Positions 33,369 to 45,059 of a stretch of DNA of 64,000 nt are shown piece after piece (the stretch's first letter is position 1; each line of letters starts with the position of its first letter). The translations under genes were made by a program, and so were the position numbers. The notes under the pieces are model-generated. The model was not told the DNA's origin, searched no databases, and worked only from the letters and a program-made list of their open reading frames with translations. Origin of the DNA: Malaya genurostris (lineage: Eukaryota; Arthropoda; Insecta; Diptera; Culicidae); NCBI RefSeq assembly GCF_030247185.1, contig NC_080572.1, positions 155,418,365 to 155,482,364 of the forward strand, in the 5' to 3' direction.

Positions 33369-34471
33369 GATTTGCTTCGTGCACTTTTCGCTGTGCGTAA
33401 AATCGTTCGAGAAAAATGTTCCGAACTGTGCTAAATATCGTAGAGAACTCCACAATTTGGTCCTTCTAAAGGCAGAAATGAATCCTGTACAGCATCTTGA
33501 TAGTTTATTCCAATGAATATGCAAATCCGAAATGAAATAATCGAGGTCAAAAGTTTTACAATTCACACAATCGATCTGCTATCAATTAGTATTCGAAAGT
33601 ATAAAAAATCGTATCAGTTTTATTCGTATGCACGACATTCAGGTGTTTAAACAAAATGAACTATCTTCCAGCGTAAGCCCTTAGCTACCATTATTGAACC
33701 AAAAAATAATCATGTAACTTAATTAAATGGTTAAAAATTGATACAGTCTTACGAAGCATAATATCGGCATTAAAACTGGTTGAAATTCGTCTCAGTACCT
33801 TATCTAATGTTCATAGAGAAATAATATAAATCCATCCTCAAATCATCTGGTTAGAAGCGTTTGAAATCATGGTAATTCTGAGTCTGATTTAATCTAGATT
33901 TAACAACTAGTAGGTTTGAAAATATTTGCTATTTATAATAAGTACTTATAATAAATTGGATTGAATTGACTAATGTTTGAACGTGTCTATCAGAGCACGT
34001 CAACCAGCTGATGAGTGGATGTCAATGATTATTGTTGTCTATGCTGTTTTAAATCTCTACATATGTGTATTTAGGAATGGGTTCGACGAGAAGGGTTCAA
34101 ATTTTAGGTTTAAGTCAGCATTAAACCTAAATTGGCAACTTTATCGAGGTTATTGTAAATTCTTTCACTATTATTACTTTTGGTACGTGTATGGCGAATC
34201 GATGCCAAAAAGTAATGTTTTGAGTTATTTTCAAATCTAAGATGGCGACTATCTGTGTTGTCAAGTAGGATTTGAAAATTGATGTTCTAAGTTTTTCTAT
34301 AAATCTAAATGGAGATTTTAGGCTTGTAGATATTCAAAAATATTACAATAGGTTTGGTTTCAATATTGGAAGTGCGTTTTAAACTACCTTCTAATTTTTA
34401 ACTACAAGGCTACATATAATCTGCATCTCCAAATTCCATTAGCATGTGGTAGTAGGCGATACTGCATTATT
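33369..34471. other. AT-rich stretch with no recognisable gene
   Basis: No coding similarity, repeat or structured motif that I could support. Open frames up to 98 codons exist on both strands but have no recognisable content. Confidence 0.5.
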
Positions 34472-34765
34472 GGCCCTTATTACCAGTGTCACTACACGGT
34501 GAAAACCAAGTGAAGTGATCGTAACCCTTATTATGGGTATCACTTCACGGTGGAAATCAAGTGAAGTGAATGTAGGTCCTTATTACGGAAGTCGCTCTAG
34601 AGACAAAAGTAATAACTTGGATAAACTTGATGCCACTATGAACATCACGCCACCAATATTTTGTTGAAAAAATAATTTTTTCCACCACAGTGATCACTTC
34701 ACTATGCGTGGTACTGGTAATAGGTAAAATAAAGTGAAGTGGAAGTGAGAACGGTAATAAGGGCC
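34472..34765. mobile_element. 294-bp MITE with GGCCCTTATTACC ends
   Basis: Inverted repeats of 22 bp (19 matching) start with GGCCCTTATTACC at 34,472 and end with its complement at 34,765; ATT flanks both sides as a 3-bp target duplication. Inside, several more caagtgaagtga and ccttatta words repeat in both orientations, making the element largely palindromic. No ORF. A 3-bp duplication recalls the PIF/Harbinger group, but the assignment is weak. Confidence 0.7.
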
Positions 34766-35389
34766 ATTGTTTCTGACATTTCCCACCGTTAGTTTTGCTA
34801 TTAAAAGTTCTGATGAAACGACTCGTTATATCTTTTGTGCAGACAAATCAGAGCATCTTAAATATAGCTTCGGATATCGTACAGCATCAGTGATTCCAGT
34901 TTATTATCTGACGTCAATCTGTATTGCATCGAAATACACCCGGAAAATACAGTGTGAGAAAATGGTTGGTCATGTATTACTTATTTCTAAGGGGTAAATG
35001 CAGTTTATCAAAAAGTAGATATTGGTGACAATAAGATTGTAGATTTATGATAAGAAAAACCAGGAAGAATTTTTTTTAATTTGGAATTCAAAAATTGTAC
35101 ATTGATAATTGAATAGTTCTCAATTTCAATTTCCTGTATGTTCTAAGAAGCAGATTCGTAAAGAAAGCAGTAATCCGTAGATATGCATCACCGTTGGAAA
35201 TTTTCATACAGCTTTTTCGGAAACACCAATCTGTTGTGGACTTCAAGTATGACTATAATACGACCTTAATAACAGGTATCAAACATAGCAAACAAATTAC
35301 TGGTGGCGCTTGTCATGAACAGCAATCTTTATCTACTAACGGAAGCGAAAGTTTGCGAAAAAAAAACTTTTGCTATAAATATTATTGAT
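34766..35389. other. stretch with no recognisable gene
   Basis: Two small plus-strand frames (34,767-34,997; 35,194-35,388) have no recognisable motif. Nothing else found. Confidence 0.5.
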
Positions 35390-35868
35390 GTGGAACACAT
35401 CTTTATTTTCTATATAGGGGTGCAAATTCAAGGGACAATACAAGTTAAATTGTGATTAGCTTTTGAACACTTACAGCTATGCCAGTATAGTTTCAATCAG
35501 TAATATTATTTCATCAATTGATTGAAAATATTTCTACGTAATGACTTGAATATTCAAAGCCATGTATTTTTAATTGTACATCCCTGAAATGTTGGTTAAT
35601 ATCTACCAGCGTCCTATTTTGTCTGCTAAAAATCTCCGGCATACCGGATTTCCCTGCCATAGGCGACGGTTTTGATGGAGTAAGCAATATATCGATGGGA
35701 AAGCATAGCTAATCGATGCAAAAGCGAAGCTGTTGGAAGCACGCGAATCTATAAATAAAAGCGAAATTATAGCTAACGTTTCAGTCCTACGTGTAACATT
35801 CTAGAGATAGGTTGTTGCTAGACAACAAGACAAAATGTGCCAAAAAATGATTTGAAGTTTTAACTGGT
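35390..35868 (+). repeat. dispersed mosquito repeat, copy 3
   Basis: Matches the 8,345-8,548 plus 21,174-21,410 segment of copy 1, from tgtggaacacat to tttgaag...ggtatg, and contains the CATT-like junction uninterrupted. It stops where the antisense LTR begins. Confidence 0.7.
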
Positions 35869-37057
35869 ATGTAATCTCTACGTTTGTTGCCTCTAACGAA
35901 CTTGAAACTTGATCAAGCTAATGATAGCTTGGATCAGAGTAAATAAAATAACGGTAATCAATTTTACATTACTCACCCTATTATTATTAATCCGTTGATC
36001 ATTATTTTTGCCACCAATATTTTCCTCTAGCACAGTTTTTCGTTCCCTTACGCTTCTTTTCTCCCAAGACCAGCATTGCTGTCACCAGACGAATAACATG
36101 TATTTTGTCGCACTGTTTTTTCGTTCTTCTTTAAACTTTTATTTACTTTTAATTCTTCACAATTAAGGCTTTTACACAATGGTAGCGAACTACACAATGG
36201 CAGCAAATTTTTCGCAAAACCGTTATCACTTGTTATCTTTCCTCGGTAACACTGAAGTGGATCTACGCTTCTTGTACTATATGTTTTGTTCATGAAAAAT
36301 AGCTATAATCCCTCAGTGAATGTTTCTTGTTCCACTTGCTACCATCAGGCTATGTGCTGACAAATCCGATATTTACTTTTATTTATCACTATTCAAAAAC
36401 TGTTTTCATGCTTTTCTTTCAGCCACATTTAGCGGGTTTTTTCTTTACAACGATATTGTACACGGAATAGTACTATTAAAAAACGATTATTAACACGAGA
36501 ACGACTTTTTTCTTTTTAGCGTTCATCGCGCAATGAATAATATTTTTATTTCGTCTTAAAGTTTCACTGGCTATGCTCTGAACTATGACGACCGTGACTT
36601 GCGACTTTCTGAAAACTGATTGGCGGACTACTATCCGTACACTATCCGAAAACTGACTGAACTGTCTGTCGACGCCCGAGACCTATGGATATTTTTCGCG
36701 AACTCTCTGAAACTGACTGACTCCGAACTCACCCCAACTATGGGTTTTTAAGCTAATAACATTTACTTTCGGGTGAAGCCCGAAAATTTTAACACAAGCT
36801 GAGCTAGCGATTTTAAGTAGGAAGTTCATCGGACTTTTTCCCAAAGTTCTACCAAAATCCGAGACCACCGTCACTATGCCAGTGGCAGTGACTAGTGTCC
36901 GTGAAAATGACTTTGTTTCTACAACATCGTTGCGCTGACTAATGCTTCTACAAGTCTGCGGTTACACTGATATGAGGGTTCGCTTGACGAGTTTCCTTCA
37001 TAACTTCCTACCTTTTTACTAGCAAATTCAAAGAAAAATATGCTAAGGCGCTGCACA
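35869..37057 (-). repeat. diverged antisense LTR of the 12.6-kb element family
   Basis: The minus strand begins TGCAGCGCC at about 37,057 and follows the LTR order: a catgaag...tcgtc segment, the cacggacactggtcactg-like segment near 36,890-36,910, acttcgggcttcacccg-like sequence near 36,765-36,790, and the gggcgtcg segment near 36,672. Identity is moderate, so it belongs to an older relative. No polypurine tract precedes it, so a solo LTR is likely. The left boundary is placed where the host repeat stops; I found no clean target duplication. Confidence 0.65.
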
Positions 37058-37059
37058 TG

Positions 37060-37365
37060 TTATTGGCTCTGTTTATGATTTTATTAAAATGGTCAACAAA
37101 AATCATTTTAAAATCTAGTATTATTCCTAAGTCCCTAATTTTTTCGCATTTTCGAATTGTTTGACTTCCAAGAGTATGAATCAAGTCAGGTGTATTTCGT
37201 TTTTTACTGAATGTTATTCTGTTGCATTTTTATTCACATTTAGTTGAAGAAGACTTTTGTTACACCATGTATAAAAAGAAAGAATTTCTTCATAGTAAAC
37301 CTTGGCATACTTACTTTTCTCTATTCCTAAAAATAGTTCTATATCGTCTGCGTATATTAGAATTT
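37060..37365 (-). pseudogene. LINE reverse transcriptase fragment (YADD)
   Basis: The minus strand encodes K-I-L-I-Y-A-D-D-I-E-L-F, with the catalytic box at 37,343-37,354, followed by a thumb-like region to about 37,100. Surrounding frames are broken. With the fragment at 38,085-38,450 it may be one LINE interrupted by the transposon between them, but a long part of the RT is missing, so a deletion must also have occurred. Confidence 0.65.
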
Positions 37366-37374
37366 TTGTTTTTT

Positions 37375-38084
37375 TTTTTAACAAAGGAAATGTCGTTCGT
37401 GCTTTACTTCAGCTATGGCTGCACGAATGTTGTCCTTCAAGGCTTGAATTGTCTCTGTGGACAACATAACACTTATCTTTGACAGCCCCCCAAAGATAAT
37501 AATCTAACGGCGTCAAATCACAGCTCCGAGGCGGCTAAACGACATCCGAATTTCGACTGATAATTCGATCTTCAAAGACTGTGAGCAGAAGATCGATCGT
37601 AGCGTTGGCTGTGTGGCACGTCTTGTTGGAACCAAATGGTGTCCAAGTCTTCCTCTTCAAGTAACGGGAAGAACCAATCGCTAATCATGGCGAGGTAGCG
37701 CTCGCCATTGACCGTTGCGGCGGCTCCTGCCTCATTTTCGAAGAAAAATGGCCCAATGATGCCGTCAGACCAAAATCCGCACCAAACCGTCACTCTATGA
37801 GGATGCATCGGCTTCTCCATGATAACGTGCGGGTTTTCCGCTCCCCAGATGCGACAATTTTTCTTATTAACATACCCGCCGAGATGAAAATGTGCCTCAT
37901 CCGAGAAGATGATTTTTGGCAAAAATCGGCATCTTCTTCAAGCTGATCGCAAGCCTAGTTGGCGAAGCGATAACGCGTTCCTCAAGCGTATACACAACCA
38001 TTTTCATTTAGCGGAAGGATAAAACTAAGTTTTTGTGAAATCAGAAGTGACACTAAAGTTACCAATGTCGAAATAACCGCTAGT
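37375..38084 (-). pseudogene. Tc1/mariner-superfamily transposase remnant
   Basis: The minus frame 37,572-37,922 has the first catalytic aspartate region I-I-F-S-D-E-A-H-F-H-L and the second, F-Q-Q-D, near 37,622. The expected P-x-H-x-A motif after it is changed. The last part (37,375-37,570) continues in other frames with a trace of the third catalytic segment (L-L-S-L-G-G). The N-terminal DNA-binding part is missing or unreadable, and I saw no clear terminal inverted repeats. Confidence 0.7.
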
Positions 38085-38450
38085 TCAAAAAAAATTAGAT
38101 GGCATACCCTGTATGTAATTCGATAAATTGTCACTATTATTGTCTCTTTTGTACTTTTTATAAGCTTTTTGTTCTCGATTTCTTAGGTTTCTAATATGCT
38201 CGTTATACCAAACAGGATACTTTGAATTATTTTGTCGCCTAATTTTCTTCAATGAGACATCTTCAATTATTATATCGTACAGCAGTATGTAGAAAATATC
38301 GACAGAAATATCGACATTTCTTCCGTTTCTAAGAAGTTCTTGTCTATCTATTTCTTGTAGCTTACGACTAAAACTATCATAATTTGCTGAGTGATAATCG
38401 AAAATCTCCTTATACTCGTAGTCGTCGGGTCTATTAAGGGCACTCCGCAT
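38085..38450 (-). pseudogene. LINE ORF2 linker fragment
   Basis: 121 codons on the minus strand, including P-V-W-Y-N-E-H-I-R-N-L-R-N-R-E-Q-K-A-Y-K-K-Y, the basic segment between endonuclease and RT in Jockey/CR1-like LINEs. The reading changes abruptly at about 38,110, where the transposase insertion begins at a TA. Confidence 0.6.
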
Positions 38451-38959
38451 TCGGCCGATCCAACCGATCCGAGCTCTCCAACATTAACTTTTTTCTGCCT
38501 GGGCTATGGCTGAGCTACCGGCGTGCGCATGTATAGGTACGCCGGAGCGGTTATCTCAATTCTACGAGGGTTCCTATTCAAACGATACATATAAAATCGC
38601 AGGTAAGCTAACCTTGAGTTTATCTTCGATACTATATGATATTGCATCTAATAGTTCTGTATATGTGAGCCTGTGGAACTCTTTTATACTACTAAACCGA
38701 GGAGGCCGCTTTTAGACAAGTTTCAGAATATAATTTTGAAACTTTTGAATCGTTTAATTCCTTGTAGGGCAACAACTTGTTCAAATTGATACTGCATACT
38801 GATTTGCATTGCATTGCACTGTTTTTGTTACACTTATTCTGGACTCCTTCTAATGGATTCTTGTAAGCTAACTTGGACTAAAATATTATGCCTCATAAGA
38901 TTAAATCAATTTCTAACTATTCAATTAGATTACACGATAATTGTTTGATTCAATAATAG
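38451..38959. other. stretch with no recognisable gene
   Basis: Short open frames only (38,506-38,715, plus), no motif recognised. Confidence 0.5.
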
Positions 38960-39192
38960 TGTTTGAGGGCCCCAGCCCGGGTTGGCGGTTCAATGAATAG
39001 GGCGCTGGTGTTACAAGTCAATTGTCGTATGTTCGAGCCTCGACCTGGAAGGATTCTTAGTATCAGTAGGATCGTAGTACCAGCCATGCAATGATCCTGT
39101 ACGCTATGAATCGGGTGCAAAGTATGTTGAAAAAGAAAGGCCAAATTCCACATAAGGAATGTAATGCCAAAACTTTGCTTTTGTCTGAGGGC
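38960..39192 (+). mobile_element. tRNA-derived SINE with target duplication
   Basis: The SINE body is 38,971-39,181. An A-box-like segment (ggttggcggttcaatg) and a B-box-like segment (gttcgagcctcg) form the tRNA-related head, followed by a body that ends ggaatgtaatgcc...ctttgctt. It is flanked by TGTTTGAGGGC (38,960-38,970) and TGTCTGAGGGC (39,182-39,192), one mismatch. Same family as 51,224-51,432. Confidence 0.8.
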
Positions 39193-39959
39193 TTTATGCT
39201 GAGAGATAGTTCATTGTGTTTAGTCACATTTAATGAAAAAGAAGTATATATGATTATCATCATAACACAACTTTATACTGAAATCATTTGAGCGCCACCG
39301 GTTTGTTCGTATGGGAATGGAGATTTAAGTATGCAACCGATTCGTTGACAAATTAAAACATTTTTAAGCGTATAATATTGAAGCTTTCGAATCATTTAAA
39401 TGAGGAAAATCCATCAACAAATCATCGTTCCTTGATCAGCGCTGCAAGTTAGATCCAAAAAATCTATCGCCGACAATTCTAAATTGGCCTGGTAGTTACC
39501 AGAGAACCTAAATAAAACACTACTATATTATACTGAACACACCGCACACATACAAAAGCGACTATCTAACGAGCGAATGGATGTGACTTTCATCTACTCA
39601 GTATTCAAACAGCTTCACCGGTCTACCAGGCATGCTTGCTCACAGCATGGGGTTAACTAGAGCAGAAATGTATTTGGGCATATATTTATAGATTCTCTTT
39701 TGTGCTTCGCAAATCGGACGAGAGGATGATATCATTCACGCGCTGCTACTGTTATTGGCTCGTGAAAACATAGGTCAATTCAAACCAATTTTTCAATGGT
39801 ATGCAATTGAAATGTTTAAATGACGTTTAAATTAAATGCTTCCGAATAGATTGGTTATTAAATTATATAAATCCATCAACAAATGACTGAGTTATAAGCG
39901 TTCAAAATTATGACAGAAAAATGTTACGCGATAAGCTTTTCATTTTTACTTTTCTCGTA
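39193..39959. other. stretch with no recognisable gene
   Basis: No coding or repeat structure supported. Confidence 0.5.
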
Positions 39960-40690
39960 TAGAAAGGCTATGCAATCACTGTGAAAACCGACTTTTTAAT
40001 CGAGACCCGAAGGGCCGGTTCCGGAGATATAGGATGATATGTACCAAAGATATGGAAAAAATATGCACTCGCTTTTTTCAGAAATGGCTTAACCGATTTT
40101 CACAAACTTATATTAAAATAAAAGGACTAATAGTCACATAGTCTGCTATTGAATTTCATTAGGATCCGACTTCCGGATGCGGACTTACATGGTAATATAT
40201 GAGAATTAGAAAAAAAAGTGTGCACTCATTTTTCTCTGAAACGGCTCGACAGATTTTCACAAACTATGATTCAAATGAAAGGTTTTATAGTTTCCTGAAA
40301 ATTTCTAGAACATTTTATCCAGATCCGACTTCCGGTTCCGAATCTAAAGCGTGATAAGTGGAAAATTTCCAATTTCATTAGTTCACAAACGATGATCAAA
40401 AACAGGTACAAATCCCATAAAACTATCTGATAAATTCTTCTAGATTGCAGAGCTTATTATTTTGTGGGAATAAAAACTTAATTCGGCACTACTGGTCCCC
40501 CCGTACCCTGTTCCGGAAGCAAGTGGTGAAGAAAAACTCCAAATATAGAACTCACTTCGATTTCTCTGCGATGATTGAACAGGATTTTCACAATTCATGA
40601 TTTGAATTGAAGCTCATATTATCTTTAAAAATACTGCGAAATTTCATCCGGATCCAACTTCCGGTTCCGCAGAGCGATGAGTGTCAAAGT
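39960..40690 (+). repeat. degenerate tandem array, ~180-220 bp units
   Basis: Three or four degenerate units share the words cgattttcacaaact, aatgaaagg, and atccgacttccggttccg (near 40,165, 40,325, 40,650; an initial one near 40,010). Spacing varies. I associate this type of repeat with mosquito genomes, without verification. No coding capacity. Confidence 0.6.
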
Positions 40691-41660
40691 TTTCAAATCG
40701 CCATATAGAATGACAATATGGACCACAACAAAAGAAGAAGAAAACACAAAACGAACGATGCGTGCTTTGTTCCATTTCGTACACACTATGAAGAAATCGA
40801 AACGGTTACGGATGTCTGCTACTAGTGTGTAATATTGGTAAAAGACAGTGCTGCGGTTGATAAAAATTATACCTATTTTATGATCAGTACTACCGAAAGA
40901 ATAAACAAATGTCAATAAATTCAATTTTTTTTCAAAAAATATGAAATTTTCACATTTGGTAGTGCAGTAATACCGTGCCGGTGGTGTAATGATGTCAATA
41001 ATAATAAAAAAGTATAGTAGTAACATGTTTTATGCTGCTGATTCATGCTGTTTAACTTGACCTATATATGCAGAAGAAAAAAGAAACGCAGGTTCGCGTC
41101 GTTTGTTAGATTTCGTTTAATTGATTTAATCGAAATAGAGCACGAGATAGTAAGTCTAGGTTTAACTAGGTTCAAAACTGTTCCAATTTGTAGGTCATAT
41201 TTGTTGCTGGCAAACAAACCAACTTCGGCTATACGGGTCATCTGAATCCGGTTTCGGAAGAATTGGAAATGGTGATTAAAAAGGCGGGTGGGTAATGTCA
41301 AAGACATAACTGGATGTCGTGAAAACGAAAAAACCGGCACGCTCCCATCACTTTTCCGAATATCAGTTAGTTGAATAATTGTATGAATTGTGCAAGCTTT
41401 CCCCTTTTTCACTAATAGAGTTTGAAGCGATGTACCTACATTAAAGTACAGATTAGTTACATTAAACAGCTACTATTTTACAACTATATATTCCAAACTT
41501 GAAACAATTCCTTTTTAATTTGCCAATATAGGAGGCTAGGTACGACAAATTTGTAGTTTATTTTTATTGAAGCTATGAAATTCGATGATATCTGATTCTT
41601 CTCGAAATTTCAGTACGAGACAATTGCAATGGCCTGGTGTGAAATGTATCGACAATCTTC
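40691..41660. other. stretch with no recognisable gene
   Basis: Open frames of 116-133 codons exist on the minus strand (40,625-41,026; 41,062-41,412) but have the composition of chance frames and no motif I know. Confidence 0.5.
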
Positions 41661-41667
41661 GGTATGC

Positions 41668-41716
41668 AAGAGTCATTTTAATAATAATAATGATAGTAAT
41701 AATAATGATAATAATA

Positions 41717-41747
<31 letters not shown>

Positions 41748-41752
41748 TACAG
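41668..41752 (+). repeat. (TAA)n microsatellite
   Basis: About 85 bp of imperfect TAA repeats interrupted by tga and gta. Confidence 0.9.
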
Positions 41753-42005
41753 ATTAATCTGTACCTATATGTATGTATGAATAAAATTTAGATTAACCTG
41801 TATATATGGCAACCCTGTATCGCATGGCATATTTTCACACGACCCCATACTAGTATAAAGATGTGTTCAAAATCATCACTTCCACTTTCGCATTGCCGTT
41901 CGTAATTGAATGTGTTAGTGACGGTGCAAATTATTTAAACTTCTCTTGTGTGTCTTGTATCGGCAACAGTTGCTCGGAAAATGGTAGGAAAGCGACAAAA
42001 TTCAA

Positions 42006-42104
42006 CTAGTTCTTTATGATTATCTTTAGCACTAAAAATTGCTTTTTGAATGGGCCTTGCTTGCTGGACTTTTTGGCTGCCTTTCTACCGGTTTTCGGTG
42101 CCAT
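42006..42104 (-). pseudogene. histone H2B-like N-terminus (truncated)
   Basis: The minus frame of 32 codons begins M-A-P-K-T-G-R-K-A-A-K-K-S-S-K, closely like the basic tail of insect histone H2B (M-A/P-P-K-T-S-G-K-A-A-K-K-S-G-K), then diverges and stops at 42,006-42,008. No histone fold follows. Upstream on the minus strand are CCAAT (42,391-42,395) and ATATAAAAG (42,345-42,353), as expected for a histone promoter, though the distance to the ATG (about 240 bp) is longer than usual. It may be a gene fragment captured or left by rearrangement; chance similarity of a Lys/Ala-rich tail is the alternative. Confidence 0.45.
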
Positions 42105-42344
42105 CGTGCTGACGGTGTCTCGTACGTTAAGAGTAGCTGCTTTAACTTAAATGACGCTATTTCTCACATCACATTTCATGTTATACCTGCTACTGGCAGC
42201 GGTAAACGGAGAGCCCTTTGCCAAAATTCCTTTTCTTGTACGCAGAACGGGAAACAGCGAGACGACAGGTCCTCGATGTTGCTCTCGTGTGTCTGGTTTC
42301 GGGAACAAATGCTCAGCAAATGGTAGGAAAAATGAACTACTCAA

Positions 42345-42395
42345 CTTTTATATGGATGCTCTTGTATAGATGCAGACATCTCGCGTTCTGATTGG
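42345..42395 (-). promoter_or_regulatory. CCAAT and TATA motifs, histone-promoter-like
   Basis: On the minus strand AGCCAATCAG is followed about 40 bp later by CATATAAAAGTTG. The sequence just downstream (agacacacgagagcaac near 42,275-42,291) has a diverged second copy near 41,945-41,970. Promoter activity is inferred from motif order only. Confidence 0.4.
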
Positions 42396-42419
42396 CTGAT
42401 GCTGTCATGGGTTAAATCA

Positions 42420-45059
42420 AACAGGTTTTTCAATAGTGTACTATTGTAAAACTTCAATGTTGTTGCAATACACGTTCAAGTTGAAAATTTTCGATTCTAT
42501 TGGTAGTTAGATTATATAAATCCTTCTACAGATCAGCTATGAGCTTTCAAAATACGAGAAAGCAAACGCGCCTCATGAATTATCCTTGTTGACACTCGTT
42601 TGTACCAAACATTTGAGAAAAGTTTAATTTTGAACTATTTGAGATTATGTCACACAACTGAAAATTTTACCATAAAATTGTGATCATATTTCCGATGGCA
42701 TGTCGCAAGAATTATGTTGATTCATTAGATGTATCAGGAGATATTCACGATCAAAAACTTATCACTCTCTCAGAGGGTAAATTTTGAAAAGGCGCCCCAT
42801 AGTAAAGTAAGTAAATTCACGACAAAAAAAATATTCATATGTATGAGACAAAGGGAATACCTACAACAATCTTCCCATGCCACAACTCTAACGAAACGTT
42901 CTACTTTTTCTGAATAAAAAAAAAGCTAAAAGTATGTTGATTGTCGAAAATACATACTTTTTGGTGTTTTGAAGTTTCAAAGTAACTATACAATACGGGA
43001 AAATTAGCAATATAATCAATGAAAATACCAAAACAAAAAGAAATTAAAAAAACGAGCCTGCAATTGTTTACGAAGATTGATTTTTTCCCCTTTATAGGCT
43101 ACTCTGGCCGAGGGGGGTGGTTACAACGATCCGCACTTTCCATACTGGACGAACTAGGCTATGGTGCCCAAATGAATACTAGTAACGAAGGAGGAAACCG
43201 GCCTATCATTGATAGGTTCCCTCCAGCATGTAACCCAAGCGACAGATTCCTTTGCGGCTATCAATTTGCAACGAAAGATACGATTATCTTCTATTACAAG
43301 TTCGCCAAAGAATTTGTCACTTGAGCAGGAAGTGTGTGCTTCACCCTGTAACCAGTCAATCATTGAGTCGTGCGTCTGTATCGTATTGGTATTTTGTCAT
43401 CCTACCAGCTGCTTCTGTGTCTTAAATATCCTCGTCGATGAAACTTTGGAAAATTTCACATTGTATCCACTTCGGTCTTGGCCCTGCTTTCCTATATAGT
43501 ATTTTATGTCTAAAGCGGTACTTACGATTATTACTTTAAAGTTCCTAAATCAATGTAGATATGTTTGGTCTACTAACTACTATCCAATCTAATCTACTCT
43601 GATTGTTTCTATTCTTGTCGATGTTACGTTACCTATTGCCCCATTGCATTGCTTTCCACTATACCGGAGAAACCTGTTAATATCACAAGCTAATAGATTT
43701 TCAAGAATAAAGGTATAATAATAAGATTGATAATGATAATAATTACAATAATAATAATAATAATAGTAAAAGTGACTATAAAAATAGTATTACACTCACC
43801 TTTTTCTTCCAGCATCAAACACCTTACCAAAAGTTAGGTTATAACATAAAATATCCATCCTTCATCACTTTCTTGGGACATTCTAGGGGTCTTCTTCCTC
43901 ACACCTTCTTGGCCTTGAATCTTCGATGACAATCCTCTACTTCAACAGTCTTATTTAATTTAGTTTTCGGTCATGAAAATAAAATAAAATCAAATGTTAG
44001 TGATCTTGTTAAATTATATAATGTAAGGATACGCATTTGCCCAGGAAAGTCACACAATGTACACAATGGATGGATTGCTTAAAATTCTGTGATCTTAATT
44101 TAACGCTGTAAGCACTAAGGCACTCTACACTAGCTTTTAGTTATTCTATCAGTGACTTTCTTTCTTTCAATCATTTTGACTGCTTTTGAGCAATTTAGCT
44201 CTAAACTAAGTTTTGGGCCTTCTAGTGTTGATCACGCATCCAGGAAACAAAAACTACTACATGTATTTCGTGAAGAAATACTAGGTGTGATTGTATGAAA
44301 TGGTCCACGTGAACCGTTCTCTTTCAGAAACACACATATCACACTCTTAGTTAGAAGGTGAAATCAGTGTCCAAGTTGAAGAAATGTAAGTACATTCAAA
44401 CCTTTCCCGATTTGAGAGTGTATTTACACCTGATCAATCAGTTTCGCCGTCATTACAATTTGTAAACATTACCGATACCGAGCCGGATCGGAAACGTTTG
44501 AAAGTTCCTTAACGGTTCATAAGATATCAATTTACTCCTATTCCTGATAACACTAGTCCTCATTTTTTTAATTAAATTCACCAAGTTCAGGACGAATATG
44601 ATATAGTAACATTAATCCCAACTGGATCAAGATAATTCAAATTGGTGACCAATTCCAGGCATAAGAATGCTCGAAACCACCTAATGACCTATTGTCAATT
44701 TCAAGCACTATTAGTCCTGTCCACTCCGTGATCGATTCAGACTATATAATAATTTTCATTATTTTTTTTTACATTTATAAGCGAACGATCGATCTTGGTA
44801 TGGTCCGACTTTGTCAATACGCGAAGTGTAAATTGACTCCCACCCCCGTCCACCAAGCGGGGATACGCGCCCTGTAGCTCATCAACCAAAGCCCAGGGTA
44901 ATCGTTTACGAAGATTGATTTGTATTATAACTCAGTGGAAACAATACTTTGTAGAAAGGAAAACAATTGAGTGTTAGATACAAGTTATAGCTATGCGCAT
45001 GCAAGTTTATTAGGAGAATATTTGTAAACAAAATCGGAGCGCTCGATAACGTGAGCATC
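42420..45059. other. stretch with no recognisable gene
   Basis: 42,780-42,830 is the reverse complement of 54,795-54,840 (ggcgccccatagtaaagtaa), a dispersed repeat fragment. 43,735-43,775 is an ATAATA microsatellite. Frames around 43,019-43,500 have no motif I recognise. Otherwise nothing found. Confidence 0.5.

Noticed and set aside
34005..34035. ctgatgagtgg, a CTGATGA-like hammerhead start
   Set aside because: No GAAA with a complementary stem follows, and no stem III partner or cleavage site is in range.
37060..38450. A single LINE cleanly interrupted by a Tc1/mariner-type insertion
   Set aside because: The two LINE pieces are the linker and the region from the catalytic box onward; about 200-300 codons between them are absent, so a simple insertion does not explain the arrangement. 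They may even be different elements.
40625..41412. Minus-strand frames of 133 and 116 codons as genes
   Set aside because: No recognisable domain and no conservation evidence; the first begins within a degenerate repeat array.
43019..43499. Possible gene from overlapping plus and minus frames of 69-101 codons
   Set aside because: Frames compete on both strands and none shows a motif; support is insufficient.
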